NCBI RefSeq assembly: GCF_004771275.1
Contig: NZ_RQEV01000012.1
Location: 124,001 to 188,000, forward strand
DNA from: Leptospira fluminis
GTDB lineage: Bacteria > Spirochaetota > Leptospiria > Leptospirales > Leptospiraceae
Length of the DNA stretch: 64,000 nt
Direction of reading: 5' to 3'
In this document: one piece after another, positions 54,014 to 63,720 of the stretch
How positions within the stretch are numbered: the first letter of the stretch is position 1
Layout of the letters: each line of letters starts with the position of its first letter
The notes under the pieces: model-generated
What the model saw: only the letters and a program-made list of their open reading frames with translations
Told to the model about the DNA's origin: nothing
Database searches by the model: none
Position numbers and translations under genes: made by a program

Positions 54014-56122
54014 TTGACGATCGCTCCTTTGCCTTCGTTTAAAATCCTTTTTCGATCCCTTTTCGGTTTCGTTAGAAAGGCCGAACTTGCTAAACCCTGG
54101 CTTAGAGAAGGGGAGTCTGGCATTTGGTTTTCCCGATCCGCTTGGTCCTTGGCTGCGATTGCCCTTTATCGGAGATCGCTGGCACAAAAACGTGAGATCA
54201 TAATCTGGCTTCCGGATTATTTCTGTAATTCTTCCCTGATTCCGCTCCGCTATCTCGGTGCGGAATTCGTTTTTTATCCGGTCACGGAGAATCGGGAGCC
54301 GGATTTTTCCGTTTGCAGGCAATGGGTCAAAGAGAAGCGGATGGATCTGTTTCTTCTCGCTCATTATTTCGGAAAGCCTAACAATGCTACGGCCGCGAGT
54401 GAACTGTGTCAAGGACGGAATGCATGGTTGATCGAGGACGCAGCCCACCTCTTGGCGCCGATCAGAGGGATAGGGGAAAAAGGGGACTTCGTTCTCTATA
54501 GCCCGCATAAACATCTTCCGATTGCAAACGGGGCAGTTTTAGTTTTTAGAAATAAAGGACCTTCTAAATTATCTTTTTCTAAGGAAGAAATCAATTCGAT
54601 CGGAAAACTTTGTTCCGATTCCTTCGCGAAATTTGGTTACGAGAAAAGCTTCACTCTGGTTTGGTTATGTAAGAGGATCCTGCAAAAGATCGGATTTCGA
54701 AGTTCCAGGCGGGACCTTTCTCCTTTCCTGCAGGATATTTCCGCCGCCGGGATGGTTTCTCCGCAAGTAAGCGGGTTGTCTCTTAGAATCCTGAAGCGTA
54801 TTATCCCCGCGCTTGCAGAAATCGCTCGTACAAGGAAACGAAATGCGATCGTCTGGAATACCGTCTTAAATCGAGAGGAAAGTTTTACGGAAAAAGAATT
54901 CACGAATTCCGAATGGATTCCGTACTTATTCGAAAAACGCTTCGCGAATTCTTCCGATGCGGAAAAAGCGTACGCGCATTGGAATTCTAAAAACGTTCCG
55001 GTGGGTTCATGGCCTGACTTGCCTCCGGAAATCCGCGATTGTGACGCCGAGCATTTGCATGCGATTGCCATCCGCGAGAACACGTTGTATTTTCCTGTCC
55101 ACCAGAGCGTTCGTGTTTCGGAAATCGCGGAATATGAAACTAGAGAAGAACAAAACGGATCGAACGCGGAAAGAACGACCTTACTTTGGGACCAAGAACG
55201 CGAGAAATCCTGGGAGAACCTTCTAAAATCCACGGATCAATCCAACCTTCTGCAGACTTGGTCTTACGGAGAAGCGAAGAAAAACGCGGAGGGTTGGAAC
55301 GTAAGGAGGGGAGTCTTCTATTCCCGAAGAAGGTTTGTTGCCTTAGTGCAGGTTCTTGAAAAAAGATTGTTCGGTCTGTTGACAATTTATCGAATCAATA
55401 GAGGCCCTTTATTTGCACAGGGGGTTTCGGAAGACGTTCGACGCGAGGTCTTCGAACATATCTCGGAACTGGGCTCCTGGAAAAAGGGAAGACTGCTCTT
55501 TATGAATCCGGAGCTGGACGCGAGCGGCAACGCCTTTTTACTTTTGAACCGTTACGGATTTTCCGAAAAGTCGGGATTCCCTTGGACCTCCGCATGGATA
55601 GATCTGACTCAGGATGCGGCCGTCCTACGATCGCGACTAGATGGGAAATGGAGAAATATGTTGAATTTCTCCGAAAAAGCCGGATTGACTCTCGAAGTCG
55701 GAACGGGAGAAGACGAGACTTTGTTTCGTTGGCTGATCGACCGTTACGAAATGTTGATGAAAGAAAAGGGGTTTTCCGGGATTGGAGTTCCGCTTCTGAT
55801 TCTGTTAAACGAACAAATGAGAGGGGAGAATTCTCCGATCATTTTTAGGGCATTTTGCGAAGGGGAAGCCGTCGCCTCGATTTGCGTAATTCCTCACGGA
55901 TTATCGGCCACCTATCTCATCGGTTGGAACGGACCGGTAGGTAGAAACCTGAAGGCGAACCAATTCCTTCTGTGGAACGCCATCCTTCATCTCAAACAGA
56001 GAAATTACGATCGATTTGATCTCGGCGGAATCGATTCCGAAAATACCCGGGGAATAGCGGAATTTAAACTCGGATTGAACGGGAAAAAATACGAATTGGC
56101 CGGGGAATTCCTGAAATTTTAG
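54014..56122 (+). CDS. PLP-transferase (DegT-like)/FemAB-like fusion
   Basis: A 702-residue fusion. Residues about 30-380 resemble DegT aminotransferases: SRSAWSLAAIAL, LPDYFCNSSLIPLRY, IEDAAHLLAP (Asp for the PLP ring) and SPHKHLPIANGA with the Schiff-base Lys166. Residues about 400-702 are a FemAB/GNAT domain: NLLQTWSYGEAKK, then the ending IAEFKLGLNGKKYELAG. The frame is open back to 53882 inside the deacetylase gene; TTG 54014 (or 53996) is the likely start. It may aminate a sugar and then acylate the new amine. The combination is unfamiliar to me. Confidence 0.7.
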   Translation: MTIAPLPSFKILFRSLFGFVRKAELAKPWLREGESGIWFSRSAWSLAAIALYRRSLAQKREIIIWLPDYFCNSSLIPLRYLGAEFVFYPVTENREPDFSVCRQWVKEKRMDLFLLAHYFGKPNNATAASELCQGRNAWLIEDAAHLLAPIRGIGEKGDFVLYSPHKHLPIANGAVLVFRNKGPSKLSFSKEEINSIGKLCSDSFAKFGYEKSFTLVWLCKRILQKIGFRSSRRDLSPFLQDISAAGMVSPQVSGLSLRILKRIIPALAEIARTRKRNAIVWNTVLNREESFTEKEFTNSEWIPYLFEKRFANSSDAEKAYAHWNSKNVPVGSWPDLPPEIRDCDAEHLHAIAIRENTLYFPVHQSVRVSEIAEYETREEQNGSNAERTTLLWDQEREKSWENLLKSTDQSNLLQTWSYGEAKKNAEGWNVRRGVFYSRRRFVALVQVLEKRLFGLLTIYRINRGPLFAQGVSEDVRREVFEHISELGSWKKGRLLFMNPELDASGNAFLLLNRYGFSEKSGFPWTSAWIDLTQDAAVLRSRLDGKWRNMLNFSEKAGLTLEVGTGEDETLFRWLIDRYEMLMKEKGFSGIGVPLLILLNEQMRGENSPIIFRAFCEGEAVASICVIPHGLSATYLIGWNGPVGRNLKANQFLLWNAILHLKQRNYDRFDLGGIDSENTRGIAEFKLGLNGKKYELAGEFLKF

Positions 56123-56153
56123 AATATTGGAATATTTATAGGAACGGAGATAG

Positions 56154-57302
56154 ATGATTATAGGAGTAGACGCTTCGAATATTCGGGGCGGCGGAGGTGT
56201 GACTCATCTGGTCGAGCTGCTGAAGGCCGCCGATCCGAAATCGAAAGGTATAGAAAAAGTGTGTCTCTGGGCCGGTGGGAATACTCTATCCGCCGTGGAA
56301 AATCGTCCTTGGTTATCCAAAATAAGCCACGAGTATCTGGATCGATCCCTATTTCACAGGATTTACTGGCAGAAATTTCTATTAAGCGAATTGGCTCGGA
56401 AAGAAGGATGCGATATCCTATTCGTTCCCGGGGGGACTTTTTCGGGAAAATTTCGACCGTTCGTATCTATGAGTCAGAACCTATTGCCCTTCGAACCGAA
56501 GGAAATGGGAAGATACGGAATTTCTAAAACTTCCTTCAGATTACTCCTGTTGTACTTCACCCAAAGTTCCGCATTTAGAAGAGCGGACGGAAATATATTC
56601 TTAACGGACTTCGCCCGTTCCCGTGTCCTGCGAAAAGTTCCCCTTTTGTTGGAAAAAACGAAAGTGGTGAATCACGGCATCAACCCCAAATTCTTTTCCA
56701 AGCCGTCCGTCCAAAGAAACATTTCCGATTTCGACGGATCCAAACCTTTCGAGATCCTGTATGTTTCGTTTGTCGGTGAATATAAGCACCAGTGGAACGT
56801 GGTGGAGGCGGTCCGGATCTTAAAGGAAAAAGGGTTTCCAGTACGATTGACTCTCATCGGATCCCCCGACGAACCGAAGGCGGTTTCAAAGCTGCGTAAA
56901 TCGATTGAAAAAGCCGACCCGGAAAAGAAATATATACTTTATTTGGATAAAGTAACGTACTCGGAAATACAGCGTTATTATCAGAAAACGAATTTGTTTG
57001 CCTTTGCCTCTTCGTGCGAAACTTTCGGACAGATCGTGACCGAGGCTATGGCCTCCGGGTGCCCGATCGCATGTTCGGAAATGTCGGCCATGCCGGAGAT
57101 TTTAGGCGATGCTGGGCTTTATTTTAATCCGTTGGATCCGATTTCGATCGAGAGAGTTTTGGAGCGAATGATATTATCCGAAGAATTGCGCCGGGATTTG
57201 GCTAAAATAGCGTTCGAACGCGCGGGCACTTTTTCGTGGAAGAAAGCCGCGGATGAAACTTTCGATTTTTTGGTCAAAATTCGGAGAGAGTTTACTGCAT
57301 GA
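56154..57302 (+). CDS. Glycosyltransferase family 4 (GT-B)
   Basis: A 382-residue glycosyltransferase. LYVSFVGEYKHQWNVVEAV and SSCETFGQIVTEAMASGCPIA (E-x7-E donor motif; said in two parts: SSCETFGQIV and TEAMASGCPIA) are GT4 features. ATG with a GGAG ribosome site. Its donor is unknown; the stop overlaps the next ATG. Confidence 0.85.
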   Translation: MIIGVDASNIRGGGGVTHLVELLKAADPKSKGIEKVCLWAGGNTLSAVENRPWLSKISHEYLDRSLFHRIYWQKFLLSELARKEGCDILFVPGGTFSGKFRPFVSMSQNLLPFEPKEMGRYGISKTSFRLLLLYFTQSSAFRRADGNIFLTDFARSRVLRKVPLLLEKTKVVNHGINPKFFSKPSVQRNISDFDGSKPFEILYVSFVGEYKHQWNVVEAVRILKEKGFPVRLTLIGSPDEPKAVSKLRKSIEKADPEKKYILYLDKVTYSEIQRYYQKTNLFAFASSCETFGQIVTEAMASGCPIACSEMSAMPEILGDAGLYFNPLDPISIERVLERMILSEELRRDLAKIAFERAGTFSWKKAADETFDFLVKIRREFTA

Positions 57303-58141
57303 AACGGGAAATCAGTTTCGAGGATCTTGTGGAAAGAATCCAAGGTTCGTTGTCAGATAACAAGGACAAGTTGCGGAAACAATTCGCGAATTCGATAAAC
57401 GAAGTCGGGGTTAGATACTGCGCTTTGGACGGATTGCTTCCGAAAGAATGGACGGAGAGCATCTATAGGAATTTTCCGGCCAACGAGAACATGCGGTTTA
57501 TGAGCAGCTTCCGGGAGAGAAAATATACCTCCAAGAACTTTGACCGATTTCACCCGTTGTTAAGAGACATTACTTTTGCCATTCAGGACCCTAAAGTGAT
57601 CGAAGTCGTGGAGTCCATCACCGGAATTAAGGGGCAAAAAGCGGATCCTTCCCTTTATGCAGGGGGCTTGAGCGCGATGGATCGGGGAAATTTCCTGAAT
57701 CCGCATATAGACAATTCTCACGAAATGACCAGGAAAATGTACCGAACGTTGAACCTTCTCTTTTACGTCACCCCCGATTGGAGCCTGGAAAAAGGCGGAA
57801 ATCTTGAACTTTGGGACGAATCGGTTCTTAGGAATCTGACGATAGAGAGTAAGTTTAACCGTCTGGCGATCATGGAAACGAATCCCTGGTCCTGGCATTC
57901 CGTGAGCCCCGTCGTCGCGGACGAAGGAAGAAGATGCTGCGTTTCCAATTATTACTTCTCGGAAATTTCTCCTATCGGAAAGGAATACTTTAACGTGACG
58001 AGCTTTAACGGCAGGCCGGGGCAACCGTTCCGGAGGGCATTGTCCTATGTGGACGGGCGGTTCAGGAATTTCGTCAGACTTCTCCTTCCTCGCGGGTTGG
58101 GTAAAAAAGACATTTATACCGGATCTGGCTTAAAAAGATAG
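57299..58141 (+). CDS. 2-oxoglutarate/Fe(II)-dependent oxygenase
   Basis: A 280-residue protein of the 2OG-Fe(II) superfamily (PhyH/prolyl-hydroxylase-like). The iron-binding facial triad is visible: HIDNSH (H-x-D, about residues 138-143), then distal His in WSWHSVSP, and a 2OG-binding Arg in GRRCCVSNYY. It would hydroxylate a sugar, lipid carrier or acyl group. Oxygenases of this kind are uncommon in O-antigen loci; neighbours give no substrate. Confidence 0.78.
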   Translation: MKREISFEDLVERIQGSLSDNKDKLRKQFANSINEVGVRYCALDGLLPKEWTESIYRNFPANENMRFMSSFRERKYTSKNFDRFHPLLRDITFAIQDPKVIEVVESITGIKGQKADPSLYAGGLSAMDRGNFLNPHIDNSHEMTRKMYRTLNLLFYVTPDWSLEKGGNLELWDESVLRNLTIESKFNRLAIMETNPWSWHSVSPVVADEGRRCCVSNYYFSEISPIGKEYFNVTSFNGRPGQPFRRALSYVDGRFRNFVRLLLPRGLGKKDIYTGSGLKR

Positions 58142-58156
58142 GGGTCGGATCTTTAG

Positions 58157-59041
58157 ATGCGAATTTTGGTTTTAGGTGCGTCGGGAATGCTGGGAAACGC
58201 TCTCTTCCGAATTCTGTCCGACGGAACTGGTTGGACGGTATACGGAACGGTTCGTAATTCCGATATATTACGTTATTTTAATTCTGATGAAAGAGCACGG
58301 ATCATCCAAACCGCGGACGTTTTGAATCAAGACGAATTGAGCGGAATCTTTGCCAGAATAAAACCCGACTTAGTTGTCAACTGTATAGGAATCATCAAGC
58401 AGCAGGAAGCCTCCAAAGATCCTCTGGTCGCTCTTCCGGTTAATGCGATGTTCCCGCATCGATTGTCGCTATTATGCGAATTGATCGGAGCCAGGTTGAT
58501 ATTGATCAGCACCGACTGCGTTTTTAACGGCAAGAAAGGCATGTACGTCGAATCGGATATTCCGGACGCGGAGGATTTGTACGGGAAGTCGAAAGAGATC
58601 GGCGAGGTCGTCGATAAACCGCACGTTTTTACGATAAGAACTTCGATCGTCGGTCACGAGCTGAATTCGAACCACTCGCTCGTAAATTGGTTTTTATCGC
58701 AGGAGCGAGAAGTAAAAGGTTATACGAGTGCGATTTTTTCCGGATTGCCCACCTGTGAGCTCGCCGAAATCATCAGGGATTTCATCGTTCCCAAAAAGGA
58801 ATTGAACGGTTTGTATCACATTTCCTCCGATCCGATATCGAAACATGATTTATTAATTTTAGTTAATAGAATATACAAAAAGAATATTCGGATCGTTCCC
58901 AGCGAGGAAGTGAGAATCGACAGATCATTGGACTCGAAAAAATTCAGGGAATCGGTTTCGTTTCATCCCGACGATTGGGAATTATTGGTTTTAAGAATGA
59001 AGAATTATCACGATAAATACTTGGATGCTGCCCGTGTTTGA
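58157..59041 (+). CDS. fnlB: UDP-L-FucNAc pathway reductase (RmlD-like)
   Basis: A 294-residue RmlD-type SDR. LGASGMLGNALFRIL binds NADPH; NCIGIIKQQ and STDCVFNGKKGMYVES are FnlB/WbjC-like blocks, and YGKSKEIGE gives Y-x-x-x-K. It reduces the 4-keto intermediate produced by FnlA. It precedes fnlA (17-base overlap); order here is fnlB-fnlA-fnlC, with the transferase after. Confidence 0.83.
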   Translation: MRILVLGASGMLGNALFRILSDGTGWTVYGTVRNSDILRYFNSDERARIIQTADVLNQDELSGIFARIKPDLVVNCIGIIKQQEASKDPLVALPVNAMFPHRLSLLCELIGARLILISTDCVFNGKKGMYVESDIPDAEDLYGKSKEIGEVVDKPHVFTIRTSIVGHELNSNHSLVNWFLSQEREVKGYTSAIFSGLPTCELAEIIRDFIVPKKELNGLYHISSDPISKHDLLILVNRIYKKNIRIVPSEEVRIDRSLDSKKFRESVSFHPDDWELLVLRMKNYHDKYLDAARV

Positions 59042-60044
59042 CAACAAAACCTTAATGATTACAGGCGGTACCGGATCTTTCGGGAATACCGTGTTGAAAA
59101 GATTTCTGAAAACCAACGTCCGCGAGATTCGGATTTTCAGCAGGGACGAAAAGAAACAGGAAGATATGCGAATCGCTTTGTCCAACGATAAGGTGAAATT
59201 TTATATCGGCGATGTGCGTGAATTCGATAGTATTCATCAGGCTACGATCGGCGTCGACTATATCTTTCACGCAGCGGCCTTGAAACAGGTTCCTTCCTGC
59301 GAATTCTACCCTATGGAAGCGATCAAGACGAACGTGATCGGTACCGAAAATGTTTTAAACGCGGCGATCGCAAACGGCGTTCATAGGGTCGTGGTATTAA
59401 GCACAGACAAAGCGGTTTATCCGATAAACGCGATGGGAATATCTAAGGCTATGGCGGAAAAACTCTTAGTAGCTAAATCTAGAACGGTGAGAGAAGGTGG
59501 GACAGTCCTCTGTGCGACCAGATACGGAAACGTTATGGCTTCCCGCGGATCGGTGATCCCGCTCTTCGTGGAACAGATAAAAAAAGGGGGAGCGTTGACG
59601 GTGACGGATCCGAACATGACTCGCTTCCTCATGTCTTTAGAGGATTCCGTCGATCTCGTTCTTCACGCTTTCGAACACGCGAAGCAGGGAGATATATTCA
59701 TTCAAAAAGCTCCCGCGTCCACTGTGGAAGATCTTGCTAAAGCGCTTCTGGCGATTTTCAAGGCTCAAAATTCGATCAAGGTCATCGGTACTAGGCACGG
59801 CGAGAAACTGTACGAGTCCTTGGTGTCCCGAGAGGAGATGGCAAAGGCCGAGGATATGGGACGCTACTATCGGATTCCGGCGGACAATCGGGATCTAAAC
59901 TACAATAAGTATTTCGTGGAAGGGGAGCAGAAGGTGTCTCAGCTCGACGATTATACTTCGCATAATACCCATCGTCTAGGGACTCCCGAGGTTCAGGAAC
60001 TTCTGCTGAAATTGGATTATATCAGAGAAAATCTACATGCTTAA
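59025..60044 (+). CDS. fnlA: UDP-GlcNAc 5-inverting 4,6-dehydratase / 3-epimerase
   Basis: A 339-residue SDR. GGTGSFGNTVLKRFL, FSRDEKKQEDMR, AALKQVPSCEFYPMEA and STDKAVYPINAMGISKA (catalytic Met-x-x-x-Lys in place of the usual Tyr) match WbjB/CapE/FnlA. These enzymes dehydrate UDP-GlcNAc, invert C5 and then epimerise C3. The first product is the same 4-keto sugar as that of PseB, so this gene could also feed PseC. A closely related PseB function cannot be excluded. Confidence 0.85.
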   Translation: MLPVFDNKTLMITGGTGSFGNTVLKRFLKTNVREIRIFSRDEKKQEDMRIALSNDKVKFYIGDVREFDSIHQATIGVDYIFHAAALKQVPSCEFYPMEAIKTNVIGTENVLNAAIANGVHRVVVLSTDKAVYPINAMGISKAMAEKLLVAKSRTVREGGTVLCATRYGNVMASRGSVIPLFVEQIKKGGALTVTDPNMTRFLMSLEDSVDLVLHAFEHAKQGDIFIQKAPASTVEDLAKALLAIFKAQNSIKVIGTRHGEKLYESLVSREEMAKAEDMGRYYRIPADNRDLNYNKYFVEGEQKVSQLDDYTSHNTHRLGTPEVQELLLKLDYIRENLHA

Positions 60045-61173
60045 AGTCATGACGATCGTCGGGACTCGCCCGGAATTGATCAAAATGAGCAGAGTGATCG
60101 CAGAACTCGATCGAAACTTTACGCATATATTCGTACATTCCGGTCAGAACTACGATTACGAGTTGAATCAGGTTTTCTTCGACGAGATGGAAATCCGTAA
60201 ACCGGACTATTTTTTGAACGCAGCTGGCGAATCGGTATCTGCTACCATCGCGCAGATTATCGTGAAAGCGGACGAAGTCTTCGAAATCGAAAAGCCGGAC
60301 GCGTTATTACTATACGGAGATACGAACACTTGTCTTTCGGTGATTCCTGCTAAGCGAAGGAAGATCCCTATCTTTCATATGGAAGCGGGGAATCGTTGCT
60401 TCGATCAGCGAGTGCCGGAGGAATTAAATCGGAAGATCGTGGATCACCTGAGCGATATAAACCTCGTATTAACCGAACATGCGAGGCGCTATCTTTTGGA
60501 CGAGGGAATTCGTCCGGAAACCGTAATCAAGACCGGCTCCCACATGGAGGAAGTGCTTTTCTATTACAAAGATAAGATCGAAACCTCCGATATTCTTCGA
60601 AATCTAAAATTAGAGACTGGAAAGTTCTTCTTAGTCAGCGCCCATAGGGAAGAAAACGTCGACACTCCGGAAAATCTGCGGAGTCTATTAGATTCGTTGA
60701 ATGCGATCTGCGATAAATACTCTTTTCCTGTCGTGGTGTCCACGCATCCTCGGACTAAGAAAAAATTGGAGAATTTGGAAGGACATAAAATCGATTCTCG
60801 AGTCGTGTTTCTGAAGCCGTTCGGATTTTTCGATTATGTTAAACTGCAAATCTCCGCCTTCTGTATCTTGTCGGATAGCGGAACCATAACGGAAGAAGCC
60901 TCGTTATTGAACCTTCCTGCGATAACCGTTAGAAACGCGCACGAGCGACCGGAAGGCATGGATGAAGGGACTTTGATTATGAGCGGTCTGTCCAAGAAGG
61001 GCATTCTTGAATCGATCCAAATCGTGACCAAAAGATTCGCGACGGAAAAACGGGAAAGCAAGATCGTCCGAGATTATTTGGGAGGGTCCGTGTCCCAGAA
61101 AGTAGTCTCCATCGTGCAAAGTTATACGCATTATATCAATCGGACGGTTTGGAAAAAAACGAATCCGGAATGA
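60037..61173 (+). CDS. fnlC: UDP-N-acetyl-L-fucosamine synthase (WecB-like 2-epimerase)
   Basis: A 378-residue WecB-type epimerase. TIVGTRPELIKMSRVI at the N-terminus, HMEAGNRCFDQRVPEE(L)NR, SAHREENVD and SDSGTITEEASLL are family blocks. FnlC inverts C2 to finish UDP-L-FucNAc; the GNRCFDQRVPEE variant is typical of FnlC/WbjD rather than WecB. Coupled to fnlA by an 8-base overlap. Confidence 0.88.
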   Translation: MLKVMTIVGTRPELIKMSRVIAELDRNFTHIFVHSGQNYDYELNQVFFDEMEIRKPDYFLNAAGESVSATIAQIIVKADEVFEIEKPDALLLYGDTNTCLSVIPAKRRKIPIFHMEAGNRCFDQRVPEELNRKIVDHLSDINLVLTEHARRYLLDEGIRPETVIKTGSHMEEVLFYYKDKIETSDILRNLKLETGKFFLVSAHREENVDTPENLRSLLDSLNAICDKYSFPVVVSTHPRTKKKLENLEGHKIDSRVVFLKPFGFFDYVKLQISAFCILSDSGTITEEASLLNLPAITVRNAHERPEGMDEGTLIMSGLSKKGILESIQIVTKRFATEKRESKIVRDYLGGSVSQKVVSIVQSYTHYINRTVWKKTNPE

Positions 61174-62379
61174 ATGAAAATCTGTATAGTTATAGACGAT
61201 TATCTTCCTGAAAGCATCAAAGTGGCCGCGAAAATGATGCACGATCTCGCAGTCGAGTTTCGTTCCCGTAATCATCAGGTTACCGTGATCACGCCCGGGA
61301 TAGGTTTTCGCGAGGCTCATACTTCGCAAATCGTGGACGGAGTTAACGTCCTGAAATTCTCTTCGGGAGAGATCAAAAACGTTTCCAAAATAAAACGACT
61401 AATAAACGAATTGCTTCTTTCTCGAAGAGCTTGGCTCTCCCTCGAAAAATTCTTTTCGGAAAATAAGCACGATTGCATTATCTATTATTCCCCTTCCATA
61501 TTCTGGTCCGGTTTGATCTTTAAACTGAAGCGCTTGTGGGGAGTCCCTTCCTATCTGATCCTGAGGGACCTTTTTCCTCAATGGGTAATCGACAGCGGAA
61601 TTATAGGAAAGAATTCTCCCCTGGCTTTCTTTTTCCGTTATTTCGAAAAATTGAATTATAAGGCTGCGGATAGGATCGGAATTCAATCTCCGGAAAATCT
61701 GAAATGGTTCGCTTCAAATCGTCCTTCCTTTAAGAATGCGCATGTTCTCTTCAATTGGGCCTCGATCCGCCAGGTAAAAAAATCGACGGGTAAGTATAGG
61801 AAACAGCTCGGAATCGAGGACAAGATCGTTTATTTTTACGGGGGGAATATAGGGCAGGCGCAAGATATGATGAATCTGATTCGCTTAGCAAAGAGAATGA
61901 AGATTCATGCGGAAGTGCATTTCGTTTTAGTCGGCGCGGGAGACGAGGTCGATCTGGTACGCAAGGCGATCCAGGTAGAGAATTTGCATAACGTTTCTCT
62001 TTTGGACCCTGTTTCTCAGGCTGAGTATGAGGAGATGCTTGCGGAGTTCGACGTAGGTTTGTTTACGTTAAACCCGTTGCACAAGACCCATAATTTTCCC
62101 GGAAAAATTCTGGGTTATATGGCGCAGGAGAAACCGATTCTCGGCTCAATCAACAAAGGAAACGATTTGGAAGGGATTGTCCACGATGCGAATGCAGGTT
62201 TGATATCCCTATCCGGGGACGACGACAAATTCTACGAGAATGCGCGATCGCTTTTGGATAGACGATATAGAATGGAACTGGGGAAAAAAGGTAGAGAGTT
62301 ATTGGATTCCACCTTTTCCACCGGGTCTGCGGCCGACAAGATCTTGAACTCCCTGAACGGAGCTACCGCTCTTATTTGA
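61174..62379 (+). CDS. wbuB: WbuB-like glycosyltransferase (GT4)
   Basis: A 401-residue GT4 enzyme starting directly after fnlC. ICIVIDDYLPESIKVAAKMM, YLILRDLFPQWV and YFYGGNIGQAQDM are characteristic of WbuB, the L-FucNAc transferase. It most likely uses the UDP-L-FucNAc made by the three preceding genes. Confidence 0.83.
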   Translation: MKICIVIDDYLPESIKVAAKMMHDLAVEFRSRNHQVTVITPGIGFREAHTSQIVDGVNVLKFSSGEIKNVSKIKRLINELLLSRRAWLSLEKFFSENKHDCIIYYSPSIFWSGLIFKLKRLWGVPSYLILRDLFPQWVIDSGIIGKNSPLAFFFRYFEKLNYKAADRIGIQSPENLKWFASNRPSFKNAHVLFNWASIRQVKKSTGKYRKQLGIEDKIVYFYGGNIGQAQDMMNLIRLAKRMKIHAEVHFVLVGAGDEVDLVRKAIQVENLHNVSLLDPVSQAEYEEMLAEFDVGLFTLNPLHKTHNFPGKILGYMAQEKPILGSINKGNDLEGIVHDANAGLISLSGDDDKFYENARSLLDRRYRMELGKKGRELLDSTFSTGSAADKILNSLNGATALI

Positions 62380-62398
62380 AATTGGAAATAAATTCCTT

Positions 62399-63664
62399 AT
62401 GTATACAAGGCGTCACTCTAGACTTCACGAACAAATTCTTCTAAGTACTCCCTTCCAATTGATCTCGGGAACCATATTGATCATCGCTAGTACGGTGGTT
62501 CCCCGCTGGGGTTTCGATTTTTGGAAGCGCATCGATTCGAATAGCTTGAATACCTTGCTCGGAGTGTTGTTCGCTTTTTGCCTTGTTACGAGTCTGCTTC
62601 GAAAATTGCTCCGATATCCTGGTGCCCAATCTGCGGCCTATGTATTACCGACGACTACGATCGTTTTCGGATTTTTAATTTCTGTCTATCTGCTGAACCG
62701 GATCGAATACAGCGTTCAAGGTTTGATTTTGGGAGCGACGGTCACCTTGTTTTGGTGCTATGTCGGTTATTTTTTGGGACATCGTTACAGAAAACAAAGG
62801 TTTGCCATTATACCTTTCGGAGAGGCCCTCGAGTTGACAGAGAGTCACGGTACCGAATTGGTTTTCCTAAAAATTCCGGATTTGGGTAAGGAGAGATACG
62901 ACGGAGTGGTGGCGGACCTTCGATCCGAAAATCTTACTCCCGAATGGGAGAAATTTTTGGCTAAGTGTACTCTATCCCGAATTCCCGTCTATCATACGAA
63001 ACAAATTATGGAATCGTTGAGCGGGCGCGTAAAAATCAATCATTTGTCGGAAAACGAATTAGGTACTCTCTTGCCTTCGATTTTTTACGAAAGATTGAAA
63101 CGATTGATCGATTTCTCGGCCGCTTTCGTTTTGATTCCTTTGTTTTTACCCGTAATGATTATCGTCTCGATCTGTATCCGATTGGAGACCGCGGGGTCTC
63201 CAATTTTTAGTCAAAGAAGAATGGGATTTCGAGGAAAGCCTTTTACTGTTTACAAATTCAGAACCATGTTTATGGAAAGTAGAGGGAAAGGATTTACGGA
63301 AGGAGCAAACGATCCGAGGATCACGAAAGTCGGAAAAATCCTGAGAAGGTATAGGATAGACGAGATTCCCCAGCTATTCAACGTTTTAATCGGCAATATG
63401 AGTTTCATCGGTCCTAGACCGGAATCGATGGATCTGTCCGAATGGTACGAGAGAGACGTTCCTTTTTTCGCGTATAGACACGTAGTTCGTCCCGGCATTT
63501 CAGGATGGGCGCAGGTGGAACAGGGGTATGCCGCAGAAGTGGACGGCATGAAGGTGAAATTGGAATACGATTTCTTCTATATCAAAAGGTTTTCACTTTG
63601 GTTGGATATTTTAATTTTTTTTAAAACACTTAAGACCATTTTTTCGGGTTTCGGATCCCGCTGA
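62399..63664 (+). CDS. Undecaprenyl-phosphate sugar phosphotransferase (WcaJ/WbaP-like)
   Basis: A 421-residue polyprenol-phosphate hexose-1-phosphate transferase. Four N-terminal membrane segments, a variable soluble part, then the conserved catalytic domain from about residue 230: KRLIDFSAAFVLIPLFLP (re-entrant helix), FRTMF, D-E-I-P-Q (RIDEIPQLFNVL), GPRPE and RPGISGWAQV. It starts O-antigen assembly by placing the first sugar phosphate on undecaprenyl phosphate. The donor sugar cannot be told. Confidence 0.9.
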   Translation: MYTRRHSRLHEQILLSTPFQLISGTILIIASTVVPRWGFDFWKRIDSNSLNTLLGVLFAFCLVTSLLRKLLRYPGAQSAAYVLPTTTIVFGFLISVYLLNRIEYSVQGLILGATVTLFWCYVGYFLGHRYRKQRFAIIPFGEALELTESHGTELVFLKIPDLGKERYDGVVADLRSENLTPEWEKFLAKCTLSRIPVYHTKQIMESLSGRVKINHLSENELGTLLPSIFYERLKRLIDFSAAFVLIPLFLPVMIIVSICIRLETAGSPIFSQRRMGFRGKPFTVYKFRTMFMESRGKGFTEGANDPRITKVGKILRRYRIDEIPQLFNVLIGNMSFIGPRPESMDLSEWYERDVPFFAYRHVVRPGISGWAQVEQGYAAEVDGMKVKLEYDFFYIKRFSLWLDILIFFKTLKTIFSGFGSR

Positions 63665-63720
63665 TCCCGATCGTCTTCGTTCCCCTAAAATATTCCCTTT
63701 AAAAGGAAGAATAGTAAAAC

